From Pontibacter mangrovi (GTDB lineage: Bacteria > Bacteroidota > Bacteroidia > Cytophagales > Hymenobacteraceae), in assembly GCF_006385705.1 (NCBI RefSeq), contig NZ_VFRQ01000006.1:248001-312000 (forward strand): a DNA stretch of 64,000 nucleotides. Direction: 5' to 3'. The notes beneath the pieces were generated by a model that was given only the letters and a program-made list of their open reading frames with translations, was not told the DNA's origin and made no database searches. The translations under genes were made by a program, and so were the position numbers. This document shows, piece after piece, positions 34,760-45,784 of this stretch (the stretch's first letter is position 1; the number at the start of each line of letters is the position of its first letter).

Positions 34760-37018
34760 CTATCGTGCTGTGCCCGGCAAGCGGAGCACGGCTACGTTTT
34801 GCCCGCTTATACTTGCCGTGGACGGCGTGAGCTGCCCCTGGTTCATGTTTATCTCCTCCATCTCGATCGGGGGCTCCGGAATCGGCGGCTCCTGCTCCAG
34901 GCCGATGTGCGGCGCAATTACCAGCGACACAATGGACATAAGCTTGATGAGGATGTTCATGCTTGGCCCCGAGGTATCCTTGAAAGGGTCGCCCACGGTA
35001 TCGCCGGTTACGGAGGCCTTGTGCGGCTCAGAGCCTTTATACTCTACCACGCCGTTTATCTCCACCCCCTTCTCAAAGGATTTTTTGGCATTATCCCAGG
35101 CGCCGCCGGCGTTCGACTGGAACATGGCCATCAGCACACCCGAAACGGTTACGCCAGCCAACGTGCCGCCCAGCACCTCGGCAGACGAGGTATCCGGAAA
35201 CACATCCCGGAAGCCAAACCCGATGATGATGGGCACCAGCAGCGCAATAGCGCCTGGCAGCATCATTTCGCGGATAGCGGCCTGCGTGGAGATGGCCACG
35301 CACTTTTCATACTCGGGTTTGCCGGTTCCTTCCATAATACCCGGGATTTCGCGGAACTGGCGGCGCACCTCGTGCACCATGGCCATGGCCGCACGGCCTA
35401 CTGCCGAAATAGCCAGCGCCGAGAAGATGAACGGAATCATGGCGCCTATAAAGAGGCCTGCCAATACCGGTGCTTTGTAAAGGTCTATACTTTCGATGCC
35501 GGCGATGCCCACGAAGGCGGCAAAAAGCGCCAGCGAGGTTAGCGCGGCTGAGGCAATGGCAAAGCCTTTGCCCGTTGCGGCCGTGGTGTTGCCCACCGCA
35601 TCCAGGATGTCGGTGCGTCCGCGCACTTCTTTCGGCAGCTCGCTCATCTCGGCAATCCCGCCGGCGTTATCGGCAATCGGGCCAAAGGCATCAATGGCTA
35701 GTTGCATGGCCGTTGTCGCCATCATACCTGCCGCCGCTATGGCCACGCCGTACAAGCCTGCCGACGCATAAGACAGCACAATACCCGCCGCCAGCACAAT
35801 GATGGGAAGTACCGTGGAGTGCATGCCAACCGCCAGGCCCGCAATAATGTTCGTCGCATGCCCTGTAGAGGACTGCTGCACAATAGAGTTCACCGGCTTC
35901 TTGCCCATAGCCGTGTAGTACTCCGTGATGATACTCATGAGCGTGCCCACGACCAGGCCTACGATCACGGCCATAAACACTCCTAGTTGGGTAAACTCGA
36001 AATTGCGCAGGCTCAGGTTCTCAGGCAGCAGCCAATCGATGACAAAGTATGCGGCCACGGCAGTAAGCAGCACCGAGATCCAGTTGCCGCGGTTCAGGGC
36101 CGCCTGCACGTCCCCGCCTTCGCTCACGCGCACAAACAGCATTCCGATCAGCGAGAAAACGATACCCAGGCCCGCAATCAGCATTGGAAGGATGATTGGG
36201 GAAAGGCCTCCGAAGTTATCCTCTACCACCACCTCACGGCCCAATACCATGGTAGCAAGTATAGTAGCCACATAAGAACCAAAAAGGTCAGCGCCCATGC
36301 CGGCCACGTCGCCTACGTTATCGCCCACGTTATCGGCAATGGTGGCCGGGTTACGCGGGTCATCCTCCGGAATGCCGGCCTCTACCTTGCCCACCAGGTC
36401 AGCGCCCACGTCGGCCGCCTTGGTATAAATGCCGCCGCCCACGCGGGCAAACAGCGCTATACTTTCGGCTCCCAGTGAGAAGCCTGTAAGCACTTCCAGG
36501 GCAATCTCCATCTGCACTCCGTTCACATCAGCGCCGGTGCCCTGCACAAACAGGTAGTAGAAGATAATGAACAGCGAGCCCAAACCCAGCACCGCCAGGC
36601 CCGCCACACCCATACCCATTACCGAGCCGCCCGCAAAAGACACGCTCAGGGCTCTGGAAAGGCTGCTGCGGGCAGCCTCTGCCGTGCGCACGTTGGCCTT
36701 GGTGGCGATGCGCATGCCAATAAAACCGGCCAGCGCTGAGAAGAATGCTCCTATAAGAAAGGCCCCTACGATAAGGGGGTGCGATTTTTCGCCGGTGTAA
36801 CCCAGGTAAGCCAGAAAAACAGAGGCAATAATGGCAAAGTAAGCCAGCACTTTATACTCAGCTTTCAGAAAGGCCATGGCGCCATCGGCGATGTGGCGTG
36901 CAATGCTGCTCATGCGCTCGTTGCCGCTCGGCTGCTTCGTCACCCATGCCGACCTGATAGCTGTATAGATCAGGGCTGCCACTCCAAAGGCAGGAATTGC
37001 GTAAAGAATAGGTTCCAT
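34760..37018 (-). CDS. hppA: Membrane-bound ion-translocating pyrophosphatase
   Basis: 752 residues with about 16 membrane helices. It uses pyrophosphate hydrolysis to pump H+ and/or Na+ across the inner membrane. Hallmarks are the acidic substrate sites [27 protein letters not shown] loops ([16 protein letters not shown]) and [22 protein letters not shown] ([13 protein letters not shown]). In [10 protein letters not shown] an Ala occupies the position that is Lys in K+-independent enzymes, so this is probably a K+-dependent form. The C-terminal extension (about 720-752) is Glu/Pro-rich and beyond the usual end. Confidence 0.95.
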   Translation of the reverse strand: MEPILYAIPAFGVAALIYTAIRSAWVTKQPSGNERMSSIARHIADGAMAFLKAEYKVLAYFAIIASVFLAYLGYTGEKSHPLIVGAFLIGAFFSALAGFIGMRIATKANVRTAEAARSSLSRALSVSFAGGSVMGMGVAGLAVLGLGSLFIIFYYLFVQGTGADVNGVQMEIALEVLTGFSLGAESIALFARVGGGIYTKAADVGADLVGKVEAGIPEDDPRNPATIADNVGDNVGDVAGMGADLFGSYVATILATMVLGREVVVEDNFGGLSPIILPMLIAGLGIVFSLIGMLFVRVSEGGDVQAALNRGNWISVLLTAVAAYFVIDWLLPENLSLRNFEFTQLGVFMAVIVGLVVGTLMSIITEYYTAMGKKPVNSIVQQSSTGHATNIIAGLAVGMHSTVLPIIVLAAGIVLSYASAGLYGVAIAAAGMMATTAMQLAIDAFGPIADNAGGIAEMSELPKEVRGRTDILDAVGNTTAATGKGFAIASAALTSLALFAAFVGIAGIESIDLYKAPVLAGLFIGAMIPFIFSALAISAVGRAAMAMVHEVRRQFREIPGIMEGTGKPEYEKCVAISTQAAIREMMLPGAIALLVPIIIGFGFRDVFPDTSSAEVLGGTLAGVTVSGVLMAMFQSNAGGAWDNAKKSFEKGVEINGVVEYKGSEPHKASVTGDTVGDPFKDTSGPSMNILIKLMSIVSLVIAPHIGLEQEPPIPEPPIEMEEINMNQGQLTPSTASISGQNVAVLRLPGTAR

Positions 37019-37088
37019 TCAGTTAGATTAAGGGTTAAAGGTGTATCACTATATAGTTATTAAAGAAAAGTGATTCCTTAGACTTTTC

Positions 37089-37096
37089 CAAATATA
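37089..37096 (-). promoter_or_regulatory. Possible -7 element for hppA
   Basis: On the minus strand TATATTTG fits TAnnTTTG, 71 bp upstream of the start codon. No clear -33 TTTG is seen at the right distance. Confidence 0.3.
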
Positions 37097-37127
37097 CCAA
37101 ACCCTTTCCTGCTGCAGCATCCTGCAC

Positions 37128-37700
37128 TTATACTTCTAGCCTGTAAGGAGTTGCAACACCGACCGAAATTCCTTGCCCTCCAGAAGGTTCTTCCCTTTGC
37201 ATAGGCAGAAAAAAAGCTGACAATTTTCCTTTGTCAGCTTTTTTTCTGTGTTTCCCCGAATGCCTAAAAGGATACAGGAAGTCGTCTTGTCTTAGCGTTA
37301 AAGTATAGGTGGCGCTGTGGCTACTGTTCTTTTTATAGGTCCAGCGGCTCGTGCTGTTCAGGTTACCTCTGGCGCTCCTGCCATTGCTGGCGGCGGTAAC
37401 GCTTATCCAGTATATTTCTTTGTTGCTCATCTCCTCATCGTACACCTCGTTGGTGGCAAAGCCGGAGGTGACCCATACTTGGGCTGACTCGCCCTGCGCG
37501 ATTGTGTAATAGCGCTTAGGGTCTCCGTAAACATCTACACCCGGGTTCTGCTTTACCTCCACGACCACCTTTACCGGATTGCCTGTCTTGTTTTCAATTT
37601 GGTAACGGTAGTTGGCCTCCTGATCGCTTTTGCAGGAGAAAAGCAGTAGGACAAGTATACTTAAAGCGAATAGAACGTAGGTATGTCGGCTTGTTATCAT
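37128..37700 (-). CDS. Small lipoprotein, frame probably extended past its natural end
   Basis: 190-residue frame. The lipobox LLFSC (Cys 23) follows a clear signal helix. The mature part is a beta-rich domain: YRYQIENKTGNPVKVVVEV, YYTIAQGESAQVWV, EIYWISVTAASNGRS, ATYTLTLRQDDFLYPF. I do not recognise the family. The last 40 codons run straight through a strong terminator hairpin (37206-37248). If the four-T run after the YP codons had five T, the frame would stop at YPF-TAG, so the C-terminal 40 residues are probably not natural. Confidence 0.7.
   Translation of the reverse strand: MITSRHTYVLFALSILVLLLFSCKSDQEANYRYQIENKTGNPVKVVVEVKQNPGVDVYGDPKRYYTIAQGESAQVWVTSGFATNEVYDEEMSNKEIYWISVTAASNGRSARGNLNSTSRWTYKKNSSHSATYTLTLRQDDFLYPFRHSGKHRKKADKGKLSAFFLPMQREEPSGGQGISVGVATPYRLEV
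37206..37248 (-). terminator. Strong hairpin terminator inside the lipoprotein frame
   Basis: A perfect 18-bp inverted repeat (CAGAAAAAAAGCTGACAA and its complement, 7-nt loop) with T/A runs on both arms. It works in either direction. Its position within the last part of the reading frame argues the true stop lies upstream of it. Confidence 0.9.
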
Positions 37701-37724
37701 GGGATAGGATAGTTTTACCTTAAG

Positions 37725-38639
37725 CTACAACTTTTCCATCAGCACCTTATACAAAGCCACCATACTTTCGATGTCCTTTTTGTGGACGATCTCGTTTGGG
37801 GTATGCACCTTGTCTTCGGGGGCCCCCACAAAGCACCAATCCCAGGGATAGGCGCTGCGCTGCAACTCCTTGGCATCACTGCCACCGGCACCCTCTACCT
37901 CCAGCTGGTACGGCACCCCAGCCTCCTTGGCAATGTTGATGATGCGCTGCACGTAGGACCGTCGCGGGATCAGGCTGTCGCGCATTGAAATAACTACGCC
38001 CTGCCCGGCATGCACGCCTTCAGTTACCCAGGTAATATCGGAGATGAGCCCCTGTGTGACGCCATAGTGCTCGTGCAGGTAGCGCGCCAGGTAAGCCACT
38101 GAGCCGCCACCATGCTCCTCCCAACAGCAAAAAGCAATGATACCATTCTCCAGCGTTTCGGCTACCTGCAGCGCCGACCACACCCCCAGGCGGTTGTCCA
38201 GGTAACAGCTCTGCACCGTCTCCTCCGTCTCCCGGAAATCGCACTTAAAGACCAGTTCGGTGCCACGCTCTAGCTCGCGCTCATACGCATAGCTCAGCGC
38301 ATGCGTCTCCTCATCATACTTCAAGGTGCACTCAATGGGCCCGCCGGAGTCCTCGCCCACCAACGTATAGCCGGTTTCAGCGTCAGGGCCTCCAATGGGC
38401 ACCAGCTGCTTGCCATAGCGCACTGTAAAGCCAATGGAATCGATGTGGGCAAAAATTGCACTCTTCGGCTTACCGAACACCAGCACCACACAGTCCTGAA
38501 AGCCTTCACCATGCAACACAACTGGCTGCTGCCTCCAATGAACTTTCCGCTTCTCAATGTAGTTAAGCAAAAAATCTGTTAGTTTTTGCTCGTTGCCGGA
38601 AGGGGCGTGGATGCGGCATAAAGTTTCGAGAAGTTTCAT
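37725..38639 (-). CDS. M42/M20-type zinc aminopeptidase-like protein
   Basis: 304 residues. Metal-binding and catalytic elements are visible in order: [10 protein letters not shown] (first His), [12 protein letters not shown] (bridging Asp), [12 protein letters not shown] (catalytic Glu pair), [10 protein letters not shown] (Asp ligand) and [12 protein letters not shown] (last His). It lacks an export signal, so it is probably cytoplasmic, acting on peptide N-termini. Family-level assignment only; substrate unknown. Confidence 0.88.
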   Translation of the reverse strand: MKLLETLCRIHAPSGNEQKLTDFLLNYIEKRKVHWRQQPVVLHGEGFQDCVVLVFGKPKSAIFAHIDSIGFTVRYGKQLVPIGGPDAETGYTLVGEDSGGPIECTLKYDEETHALSYAYERELERGTELVFKCDFRETEETVQSCYLDNRLGVWSALQVAETLENGIIAFCCWEEHGGGSVAYLARYLHEHYGVTQGLISDITWVTEGVHAGQGVVISMRDSLIPRRSYVQRIINIAKEAGVPYQLEVEGAGGSDAKELQRSAYPWDWCFVGAPEDKVHTPNEIVHKKDIESMVALYKVLMEKL

Positions 38640-38747
38640 ATTTTTTTACCTTTATGGAATTCAAAGTAATCAGATTTGTTGTACTTTTATAACTACTTAC
38701 GGCAATTACAAAACAAGCACACTCAAACTTACAATTTTTGGCCTTAC

Positions 38748-39995
38748 ATGAAGCACTTAATCCTAGCCGTATTTATACTTCTTCTCCCCCTCGCCTGCAT
38801 AGCGCAGCGCGCCCCACTGCCCACTGACTCTACGGCCATGCGCCAGGTGAGCATCGGGGAAGTGGAGGTGCTACCGGCTGCCGCCAAGGTGAAAGGCATG
38901 CTGCTGCTTAACAAAGACGTGCAGTATGAGTTGGAGGGTGCGGTGGATAATATGTACAACTTTAAGTATGAGCGTGCCGAAAAGCAGTTCAAGTCCTTGC
39001 GCCGCCGCTACCCCGAGCACCCGCTGCCATACTTCCTGATGGGCCTGAGCCAGTGGTGGAAGATTGTGCCCACCAATATCCAAACCCTGCAGTACGACGA
39101 GCTCTTCTTTGCTTACATGGACACGACCATCCAGAAGGCGGAGGCCATGTATGAGCACGAAAACAATAAGATAGAAGCCGCTTTTTTTCTGGCAGCCGCC
39201 AACGGCTTTACAGCCCGCCTACACTCTGAACGCAGCAACTGGCGCAAAGCCACGGTAGCCAGCAAGCGCTCCCTCGACTATTTGGAGGAAGCCAAGGCAG
39301 GGAACGGATTGAGCCCGGAGTTCCTGTTCGGAGAAGCCCTCTTTAACTATTACGCCGTCTGGATTCCGGAAAATTACCCCATGCTGCGCCCGGTGCTCCT
39401 CTTCTTCCCTGACGGAGACAAGCGGCTTGGCCTCAAGCAGCTGGCTTACGTGTCTAAATCCGGCTTTTATACCGGCACCGAGTCCAAACTCTTCCTGATG
39501 AAGATACTGGCAAACGAAGAGAAAGACATGCAGGCTGCGCTGGATGTATCGGAAGACCTGGCCCTGAAGTACCCGGACAATGGCTATTTTGAGCGGTTCT
39601 ACGCCCGCTTGCTGTTTGTAAACGGGCATTTTACCAAAGCTGAGCGCGTGTCGCTGGACATCCTAAGCAAACTGGAGCAGAACATGCCGGGCTATGAATC
39701 TGTAAGTGGCCGTTATGCCTCCTATATTCTGGCCTACATCAACCAGCACAAGTACCGCGACTTTGAGAAAGCCAAAGCATATTACAAAAAGGCCATTGCC
39801 TTTGCAGAGCAGACGAATGAGCAGGACTCGGGTTATTTTGTCAACTCTTACCTTAACCTGGCCCGCATCGCAAAGCTGCAAAAGGACGTAGCTTCCGCTA
39901 AAAGCTACTATGCGGTGGTACTAAAGTACAGCGATAAGAAATCTGCCAACTATAAGGAAGCCAAGAAGTACCTGAAGGGAAACAAAAGAGGCTAA
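38748..39995 (+). CDS. Exported TPR-repeat protein
   Basis: About 415 residues from the ATG at 38748, whose N-terminus MKHLILAVFILLLPLACIAQ is a good signal peptide (the longer frame from 38676 has none). The mature part is all helical TPR-like: YNFKYERAEKQFKSLRRRYPEHPLPYFLMGLSQWWKI, then a C-terminal set including KAKAYYKKAIAFAEQTNEQDSGYFVNSYLNLARIAKLQKD. It is predicted periplasmic and likely a scaffold. No partner is obvious in the neighbourhood. Confidence 0.87.
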   Translation: MKHLILAVFILLLPLACIAQRAPLPTDSTAMRQVSIGEVEVLPAAAKVKGMLLLNKDVQYELEGAVDNMYNFKYERAEKQFKSLRRRYPEHPLPYFLMGLSQWWKIVPTNIQTLQYDELFFAYMDTTIQKAEAMYEHENNKIEAAFFLAAANGFTARLHSERSNWRKATVASKRSLDYLEEAKAGNGLSPEFLFGEALFNYYAVWIPENYPMLRPVLLFFPDGDKRLGLKQLAYVSKSGFYTGTESKLFLMKILANEEKDMQAALDVSEDLALKYPDNGYFERFYARLLFVNGHFTKAERVSLDILSKLEQNMPGYESVSGRYASYILAYINQHKYRDFEKAKAYYKKAIAFAEQTNEQDSGYFVNSYLNLARIAKLQKDVASAKSYYAVVLKYSDKKSANYKEAKKYLKGNKRG

Positions 39996-40014
39996 CATAC
40001 TTTCCTGTTTGTAT

Positions 40015-40057
40015 AAAAAGCGGGGCTGCCGAATCAACATCGGCAGCCCCGCTTTTT
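40015..40057. terminator. Bidirectional terminator between TPR gene and uxs
   Basis: A perfect 18-bp inverted repeat (AAAAAGCGGGGCTGCCGA and its complement, 7-nt loop) serves both convergent genes. Confidence 0.92.
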
Positions 40058-40068
40058 ATACTTTATAG

Positions 40069-41031
40069 CTAAGCCGGTTGCTCGGCTGGCTTGAGGATCT
40101 TTTCCTTGAAGAACTCCAGGGTGCGCCTGAGGCCCTCGGCCCTGTCCACCTGCGGCTCCCAGTCCAGCTCCTTTTTGGCCAGCGTGATGTCGGGCTGGCG
40201 CTTCTGCGGGTCGTCCTTGGGCAGGGGCTGGTAGTCCACCTTCAGCTCCACGCCCGTCAGGCGGCAGATCTCCTCGGCGAACTCCCGGATGGTGATCTCC
40301 GAGGGGTTGCCCACGTTCACCGGCAGGTGGTAGTCGCTCAACAGCAGGCGGTAGATGCCCTCCACCAAATCGTCCACGTAGCAGAAGGAGCGCGTCTGGC
40401 TGCCGTCGCCGAAGATGCTCAGCGGCTCGCCGCGCAGCGCCTGGCTCAGGAAGGCCGGCAGCACGCGGCCGTCGTCCAGGCGCATCCGCGGTCCGTAGGT
40501 GTTGAAGATGCGCACGATGCGCGTCTCCAGCCCGTGGTGCATGTGGTAGGCCATGGTCATGGCCTCCTGGAAGCGCTTGGCCTCGTCGTAGCAGCCACGC
40601 GGCCCCACCGGGTTCACGTTGCCCCAATAGTCCTCGGTCTGCGGGTGCACCAGCGGGTCGCCGTAGACCTCGGAGGTGGAGGCGATGAGCATGCGCGCGC
40701 CCTTGGCCTTGGCCAGGCCTAGCAGGTTGTGCGTGCCCAAAGAGCCCACCTTCAGCGTCTGGATCGGGATCTTCAAATAGTCGATCGGGCTGGCAGGCGA
40801 GGCGAAGTGCAGGATGTAGTCCAGGTGGCCCGGCACGTGCACGAACTTGCTCACGTCGTGGTGGTAGAACTCAAAGTCCTCCAGCTGGAACAGGTGCTCG
40901 ATGTTTTCCAGGCTGCCCGTGATCAGGTTGTCCATCGCGATCACGTGGTAGCCCTCCTTGATGAATCTGTCGCAGAGGTGGGAACCCAGGAAGCCGGCCC
41001 CACCGGTTATCAGTACTCTTTTCTTTGTCAT
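40069..41031 (-). CDS. UDP-glucuronate decarboxylase (UDP-xylose synthase)-like
   Basis: 320-residue SDR-family enzyme: NAD site [35 protein letters not shown], catalytic Tyr/Lys in YDEAKRFQE, and [19 protein letters not shown]. The order and the [11 protein letters not shown] sequence fit UXS, which makes UDP-xylose from UDP-glucuronate. It follows ugd, which makes UDP-glucuronate, by 7 bp, so the two steps are one operon. Codon use is much more GC-rich than its neighbours (see findings). Confidence 0.92.
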   Translation of the reverse strand: MTKKRVLITGGAGFLGSHLCDRFIKEGYHVIAMDNLITGSLENIEHLFQLEDFEFYHHDVSKFVHVPGHLDYILHFASPASPIDYLKIPIQTLKVGSLGTHNLLGLAKAKGARMLIASTSEVYGDPLVHPQTEDYWGNVNPVGPRGCYDEAKRFQEAMTMAYHMHHGLETRIVRIFNTYGPRMRLDDGRVLPAFLSQALRGEPLSIFGDGSQTRSFCYVDDLVEGIYRLLLSDYHLPVNVGNPSEITIREFAEEICRLTGVELKVDYQPLPKDDPQKRQPDITLAKKELDWEPQVDRAEGLRRTLEFFKEKILKPAEQPA

Positions 41032-41038
41032 GGCGTAG

Positions 41039-42397
41039 TTACAGGCTTGTGGTCGGGTTTAGCTGGGCGGCGTGCTGGGCGATGCCGATGCCGTAGTAGG
41101 CGAAGCCCTTTTCGCGCATATCGTTGGCATCGTAGATGTTGCGCCCGTCGAAGACGGTCTTCTCCTTCATCAGCTTGCCCACCACCGCGAAGTTGGGGGA
41201 GCGGAACTCGGGCCACTCGGTCACCAGCAAGAGCGCGTCGGCGTCGATGAGCGCCTCGTACTCGTCCTTGCCGTACTCGATCGACTCGCCCAGCGTGTGG
41301 CGGGCCTCCGCCATGGCCACCGGGTCGTAGGCCTTCACCTTCGCCCCCTGCTCCAAAAGCCGCTGGATGATCACCAGCGAGGGCGCCTCGCGCATGTCGT
41401 CGGTCTTGGGCTTGAAGGAAAGGCCCCACACGGCGAACGTCTTGCCCGCCAGCTCGCCCTGGAAGTGCCGGTGGATCTTGTCAAACAGCACCGACTTCTG
41501 CCGCTCGTTCACGCTCTCCACGGCCCGCAGCACCTGCATGTCGTAGCCGTTCTCGCTCGCGGTCCTGATCAGCGCCTTCACGTCCTTGGGGAAGCAAGAG
41601 CCCCCGTAGCCGATGCCCGGGTAGATGAACTTGTTGCCGATGCGCGCGTCCGAGCCGATGCCCCGGCGGACCATGTTCACGTCCGCGCCCATGATCTCGC
41701 AGAGGTTGGCCACGTCGTTCATGAACGAGATCTTGGTGGCCAGCATGGCGTTGGCCGCGTACTTGGTCATCTCGGCAGAGGGGATGTCCATGAAGATCAG
41801 CGGGTGGCCGTTCATCAGGAAGGGCTTGTAGAGCTTCTGCATCACCTTCTCGGCCCTCTCAGAGGCCACCCCCACCACAATGCGGTCGGGCTTGAGAAAG
41901 TCCTCGATGGCGGCGCCCTCCTTCAGAAACTCGGGGTTGGAGGCCACGTCGAAGTCGATATCGGCGCCCCGCGCCTCCAGCTCCTCCTGTATCGCCTGCC
42001 TAACCTTGCGGGCCGTGCCCACCGGCACGGTGCTCTTGGTCACCACCACCGTGTAGCCCTCCAGGTTGCGGCCGATCTCGCGGGCCACGGCCAGCACGTA
42101 CTTCAGGTCGGCCGAGCCGTCCTCGCCCGGGGGCGTGCCCACGGCGATGAAGACGGCCTCGCAGCCGCAGGTGCGCACCACCTCCGACAAATCCGTCGAG
42201 AAGCTGAGGCGGCCCTTCTGGGCGTTGCGCTCCACCATCTCCTCCAGCCCCGGCTCGTAGATGGGCAGCACGCCCTTGCGCAGGTTCTCGATCTTCTTCT
42301 CGTCGATGTCCACGCACGTCACGTCGATGCCCACCTCGGCAAAGCACGTGCCCGTCACCAGGCCCACGTAGCCTGTGCCTACTACTGCTATTCTCAT
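41039..42397 (-). CDS. ugd: UDP-glucose 6-dehydrogenase
   Basis: Oxidises UDP-glucose to UDP-glucuronate with two NAD+. 452 residues: Rossmann [15 protein letters not shown] at the N-terminus, [21 protein letters not shown], the catalytic Cys in [10 protein letters not shown] (about residue 260), and the C-terminal [11 protein letters not shown] with FDGRNIYDA. Essentially every codon ends in G or C, and the opposite strand therefore stays open over the full length, a composition artefact. It feeds Uxs and probably capsule or LPS sugars. Confidence 0.96.
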   Translation of the reverse strand: MRIAVVGTGYVGLVTGTCFAEVGIDVTCVDIDEKKIENLRKGVLPIYEPGLEEMVERNAQKGRLSFSTDLSEVVRTCGCEAVFIAVGTPPGEDGSADLKYVLAVAREIGRNLEGYTVVVTKSTVPVGTARKVRQAIQEELEARGADIDFDVASNPEFLKEGAAIEDFLKPDRIVVGVASERAEKVMQKLYKPFLMNGHPLIFMDIPSAEMTKYAANAMLATKISFMNDVANLCEIMGADVNMVRRGIGSDARIGNKFIYPGIGYGGSCFPKDVKALIRTASENGYDMQVLRAVESVNERQKSVLFDKIHRHFQGELAGKTFAVWGLSFKPKTDDMREAPSLVIIQRLLEQGAKVKAYDPVAMAEARHTLGESIEYGKDEYEALIDADALLLVTEWPEFRSPNFAVVGKLMKEKTVFDGRNIYDANDMREKGFAYYGIGIAQHAAQLNPTTSL

Positions 42398-43062
42398 ATC
42401 TGTTTCTCTAAAAGCTTAATAGATTATTACTAAAGCAAGGCTCTTTGGAGCACCTGCCTACATGATCAAAGTATAAATTGAAACGTAATGTCTTCGTTAA
42501 AAAGCAAAAATAACTAATTCTAAGCTAAATCTTCGTCATCTCTTGCGCGCATGGCTTTCTCTCCGTTACCGCTGCCCCTACAGCCATGTCAGGCTGCGTG
42601 TACCCCAAAGCGCGGTTCCTGCTATTAACGCAGTTCTGGTACTTTTCCGCTCGCTTGATGTGCGGCTTGATTTCACTTCTGCTTGCAGCTTCTGATACGT
42701 GCCTTTGCTCTTGCGTAAATCAACTGCAAACCTAACTCGCAAAGAGTACGTGCCCGCTGCTATATTTGTTCCTGCCCCTGGTTAGAATCTACATCAAAAA
42801 ACAACCACAAGCGTGATATGCTTCCATAACTACATATCTATCCGCATATACTACAGTTTCATTCTTTTACTGAAAACCCAGTTACGGCACGATCTTGCAG
42901 ATTGAACGCCCCTGCTCTACGCAAATTATACTTTACCGGCAAAACCGCTGCAACGGTTCTAGGCTAACTTGTAATTTTTATCCGAACCCTCCCCTTTTTT
43001 AAGGGAAGAAACAACCTCGGCACTTTTTAAAAGTATAGTAGAGTAACCATCACCCTAAAGCT
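42398..43062. other. 665 bp intergenic region
   Basis: The region upstream of ugd and of the hydrolase gene is AT-rich and shows no credible coding frame. It contains an AAGTATAA word at 42469 and a short fragment related to the dispersed repeat at 42982-43008. I see no tRNA, terminator pair or confident promoter. The opposed genes must both start within it. Confidence 0.6.
42982..43008 (+). repeat. Short remnant of the dispersed repeat
   Basis: CCGAACCCTCCCCTTTTTTA, then AGGGAAG, resembles CCGAACTCCCTCCCCTGTTT at 10273-10302 of copy 1, same orientation. Only one block is recognisable. Confidence 0.4.
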
Positions 43063-43959
43063 ATGAAACCGGATTGGCTGGATAAAAAAGAGTATCCGTT
43101 CAGATCGCACTACCTAGACCTGGAGGCTGGCAGGATGCATTACATAGATGAGGGCGAAGGCCCGGTCGTTGTCATGATCCATGGCACGCCCGCCTGGTCC
43201 TTCATGTACCGGAACCTGATCAAAATTCTGCGCAAAGACCACCGCTGCATTGCCATGGACTTGATTGGCTTTGGCCTTTCTGATAAACCAAAGGACTGGA
43301 ACTACAAGCCCCGGGCACACGCCCAAACCTTTGAGCAGCTAATGGAGCACCTGCAGCTGACAGACATCACGCTACTGGTGCACGACTTCGGGGCGCCCAT
43401 CGGGCTGGCCTATGCCATTAAGCACCCTGAAAATGTTAGGGGCGTGGTGATGCTGAACTCCTGGACCTGGTCGCTCTCCAAGCACCAGTCGTTTTCAAAG
43501 GCGAGCAAATACCTGGTGGGGCCGTTGGGCAAGTTTCTCCACTCCAAGCTTAATGTAACGACGCATACGCTTATACATGAGCTGTTTAAGGACGAGGACG
43601 ACCTGCCCGAGCCGATCAAGGAGCATTATGTAAAAGCGCTTGGCAACCCGGAAGAGTCGGTGCGCGACTTGGCCTGCGCCAGAGAATTGGTAGGCGCCAG
43701 CAAGTGGTACGAGGAACTCTGGAAAGAGCGGAAAAAGATACAGGGCATCCCTACCCTCATCTTATGGGGTGAGCGGGACAAGCTTATAAAAATCGATGCC
43801 TTACAGCGCTGGAAAAAGTTTTTCCATGAGTGCTACGTGATTCCGTTTGAGAGCGGCGGCCACTTCTTGCAGGAGGAGAACGCAGAGGAAATTGCCAGTT
43901 ACGTCAGTAACTTTATAAAAGAAGAACAGAAGAAGAAGCACGAACTCATACACAGCTAG
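43063..43959 (+). CDS. Alpha/beta hydrolase resembling haloalkane dehalogenase/epoxide hydrolase
   Basis: 298 residues: oxyanion region HGTPAWSFMYRNL, nucleophile elbow VHDFGAPIG (Asp nucleophile, not Ser), ILWGERDKLI (acid Asp) and GGHFLQEENAEEIA (base His). An Asp nucleophile indicates dehalogenase or epoxide hydrolase chemistry. The Trp that follows the nucleophile in haloalkane dehalogenases is Phe here, which weakens halide binding, so the substrate is open. It stands alone with no pathway neighbours. Confidence 0.88.
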   Translation: MKPDWLDKKEYPFRSHYLDLEAGRMHYIDEGEGPVVVMIHGTPAWSFMYRNLIKILRKDHRCIAMDLIGFGLSDKPKDWNYKPRAHAQTFEQLMEHLQLTDITLLVHDFGAPIGLAYAIKHPENVRGVVMLNSWTWSLSKHQSFSKASKYLVGPLGKFLHSKLNVTTHTLIHELFKDEDDLPEPIKEHYVKALGNPEESVRDLACARELVGASKWYEELWKERKKIQGIPTLILWGERDKLIKIDALQRWKKFFHECYVIPFESGGHFLQEENAEEIASYVSNFIKEEQKKKHELIHS

Positions 43960-43979
43960 TTATTTAACCTACAACAGAC

Positions 43980-44255
43980 ATGAAAGCAGATAAGCCCATA
44001 GACGAAGCCATATTTAGAGCGCACGGCGCTACAGAAAACGAGTTACAACCACAAGATGAATTATACGCCATGAAGACCCCACAAAAACATACCCCTGGAA
44101 ACAACCTACACGGAGGAGCCCCTTTGAACGAATCGCATATAAACCTGATGCAGTCGTGGCAGAACCTGCGCGGCCTGGACAGCAAGCTGGCTAATACCAA
44201 GTATACCGACCTGAGCGAACACCATAAGCCAGGAAAAGGCCAGCGCAGAGCATGA
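43980..44255 (+). CDS. Small protein of unknown function
   Basis: 91 residues, polar, with low hydrophobicity and no signal or membrane helix, ending KPGKGQRRA. An internal ATG at residue 31 (MKTPQKH) is an alternative start. Composition resembles the neighbouring genes, and the frame ends 25 bp before a strong terminator, which supports it being real. It follows the hydrolase by 20 bp. I do not recognise it. Confidence 0.55.
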   Translation: MKADKPIDEAIFRAHGATENELQPQDELYAMKTPQKHTPGNNLHGGAPLNESHINLMQSWQNLRGLDSKLANTKYTDLSEHHKPGKGQRRA

Positions 44256-44280
44256 ACCATTCCTGCTAAGTATAAAAAAA

Positions 44281-44335
44281 GTATAAAACGCAACAGGCGC
44301 GGCTCTCCGAGAGCCGCGCCTGTTGCGTTTTATAC
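44281..44335. terminator. 27-bp near-perfect palindrome terminator
   Basis: The two 27-base arms are perfect complements with a single central base, beginning GTATAAAACGCAACAGGCGC. It is bidirectional between the small gene and the GlcD-like gene, both of which end toward it. The stem is unusually long for a terminator. Confidence 0.9.
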
Positions 44336-44346
44336 TTTACTGGATA

Positions 44347-45750
<1,404 letters not shown>

Positions 45751-45784
45751 TTTAAAATAGCTGGACTTCTACTTAAATTAGCCA

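Noticed and set aside
41072..42433. Long open frame on the plus strand opposite ugd (and similar ones opposite other genes)
   Set aside because: Composition artefact of high GC at third positions; the protein has no recognisable domain, and ugd on the minus strand has complete catalytic motifs.
42888..42905. 17-nt match to the end of hpt (34127-34143)
   Set aside because: Too short and isolated; a match of this length is expected by chance in 64 kb at a rate that is not negligible.
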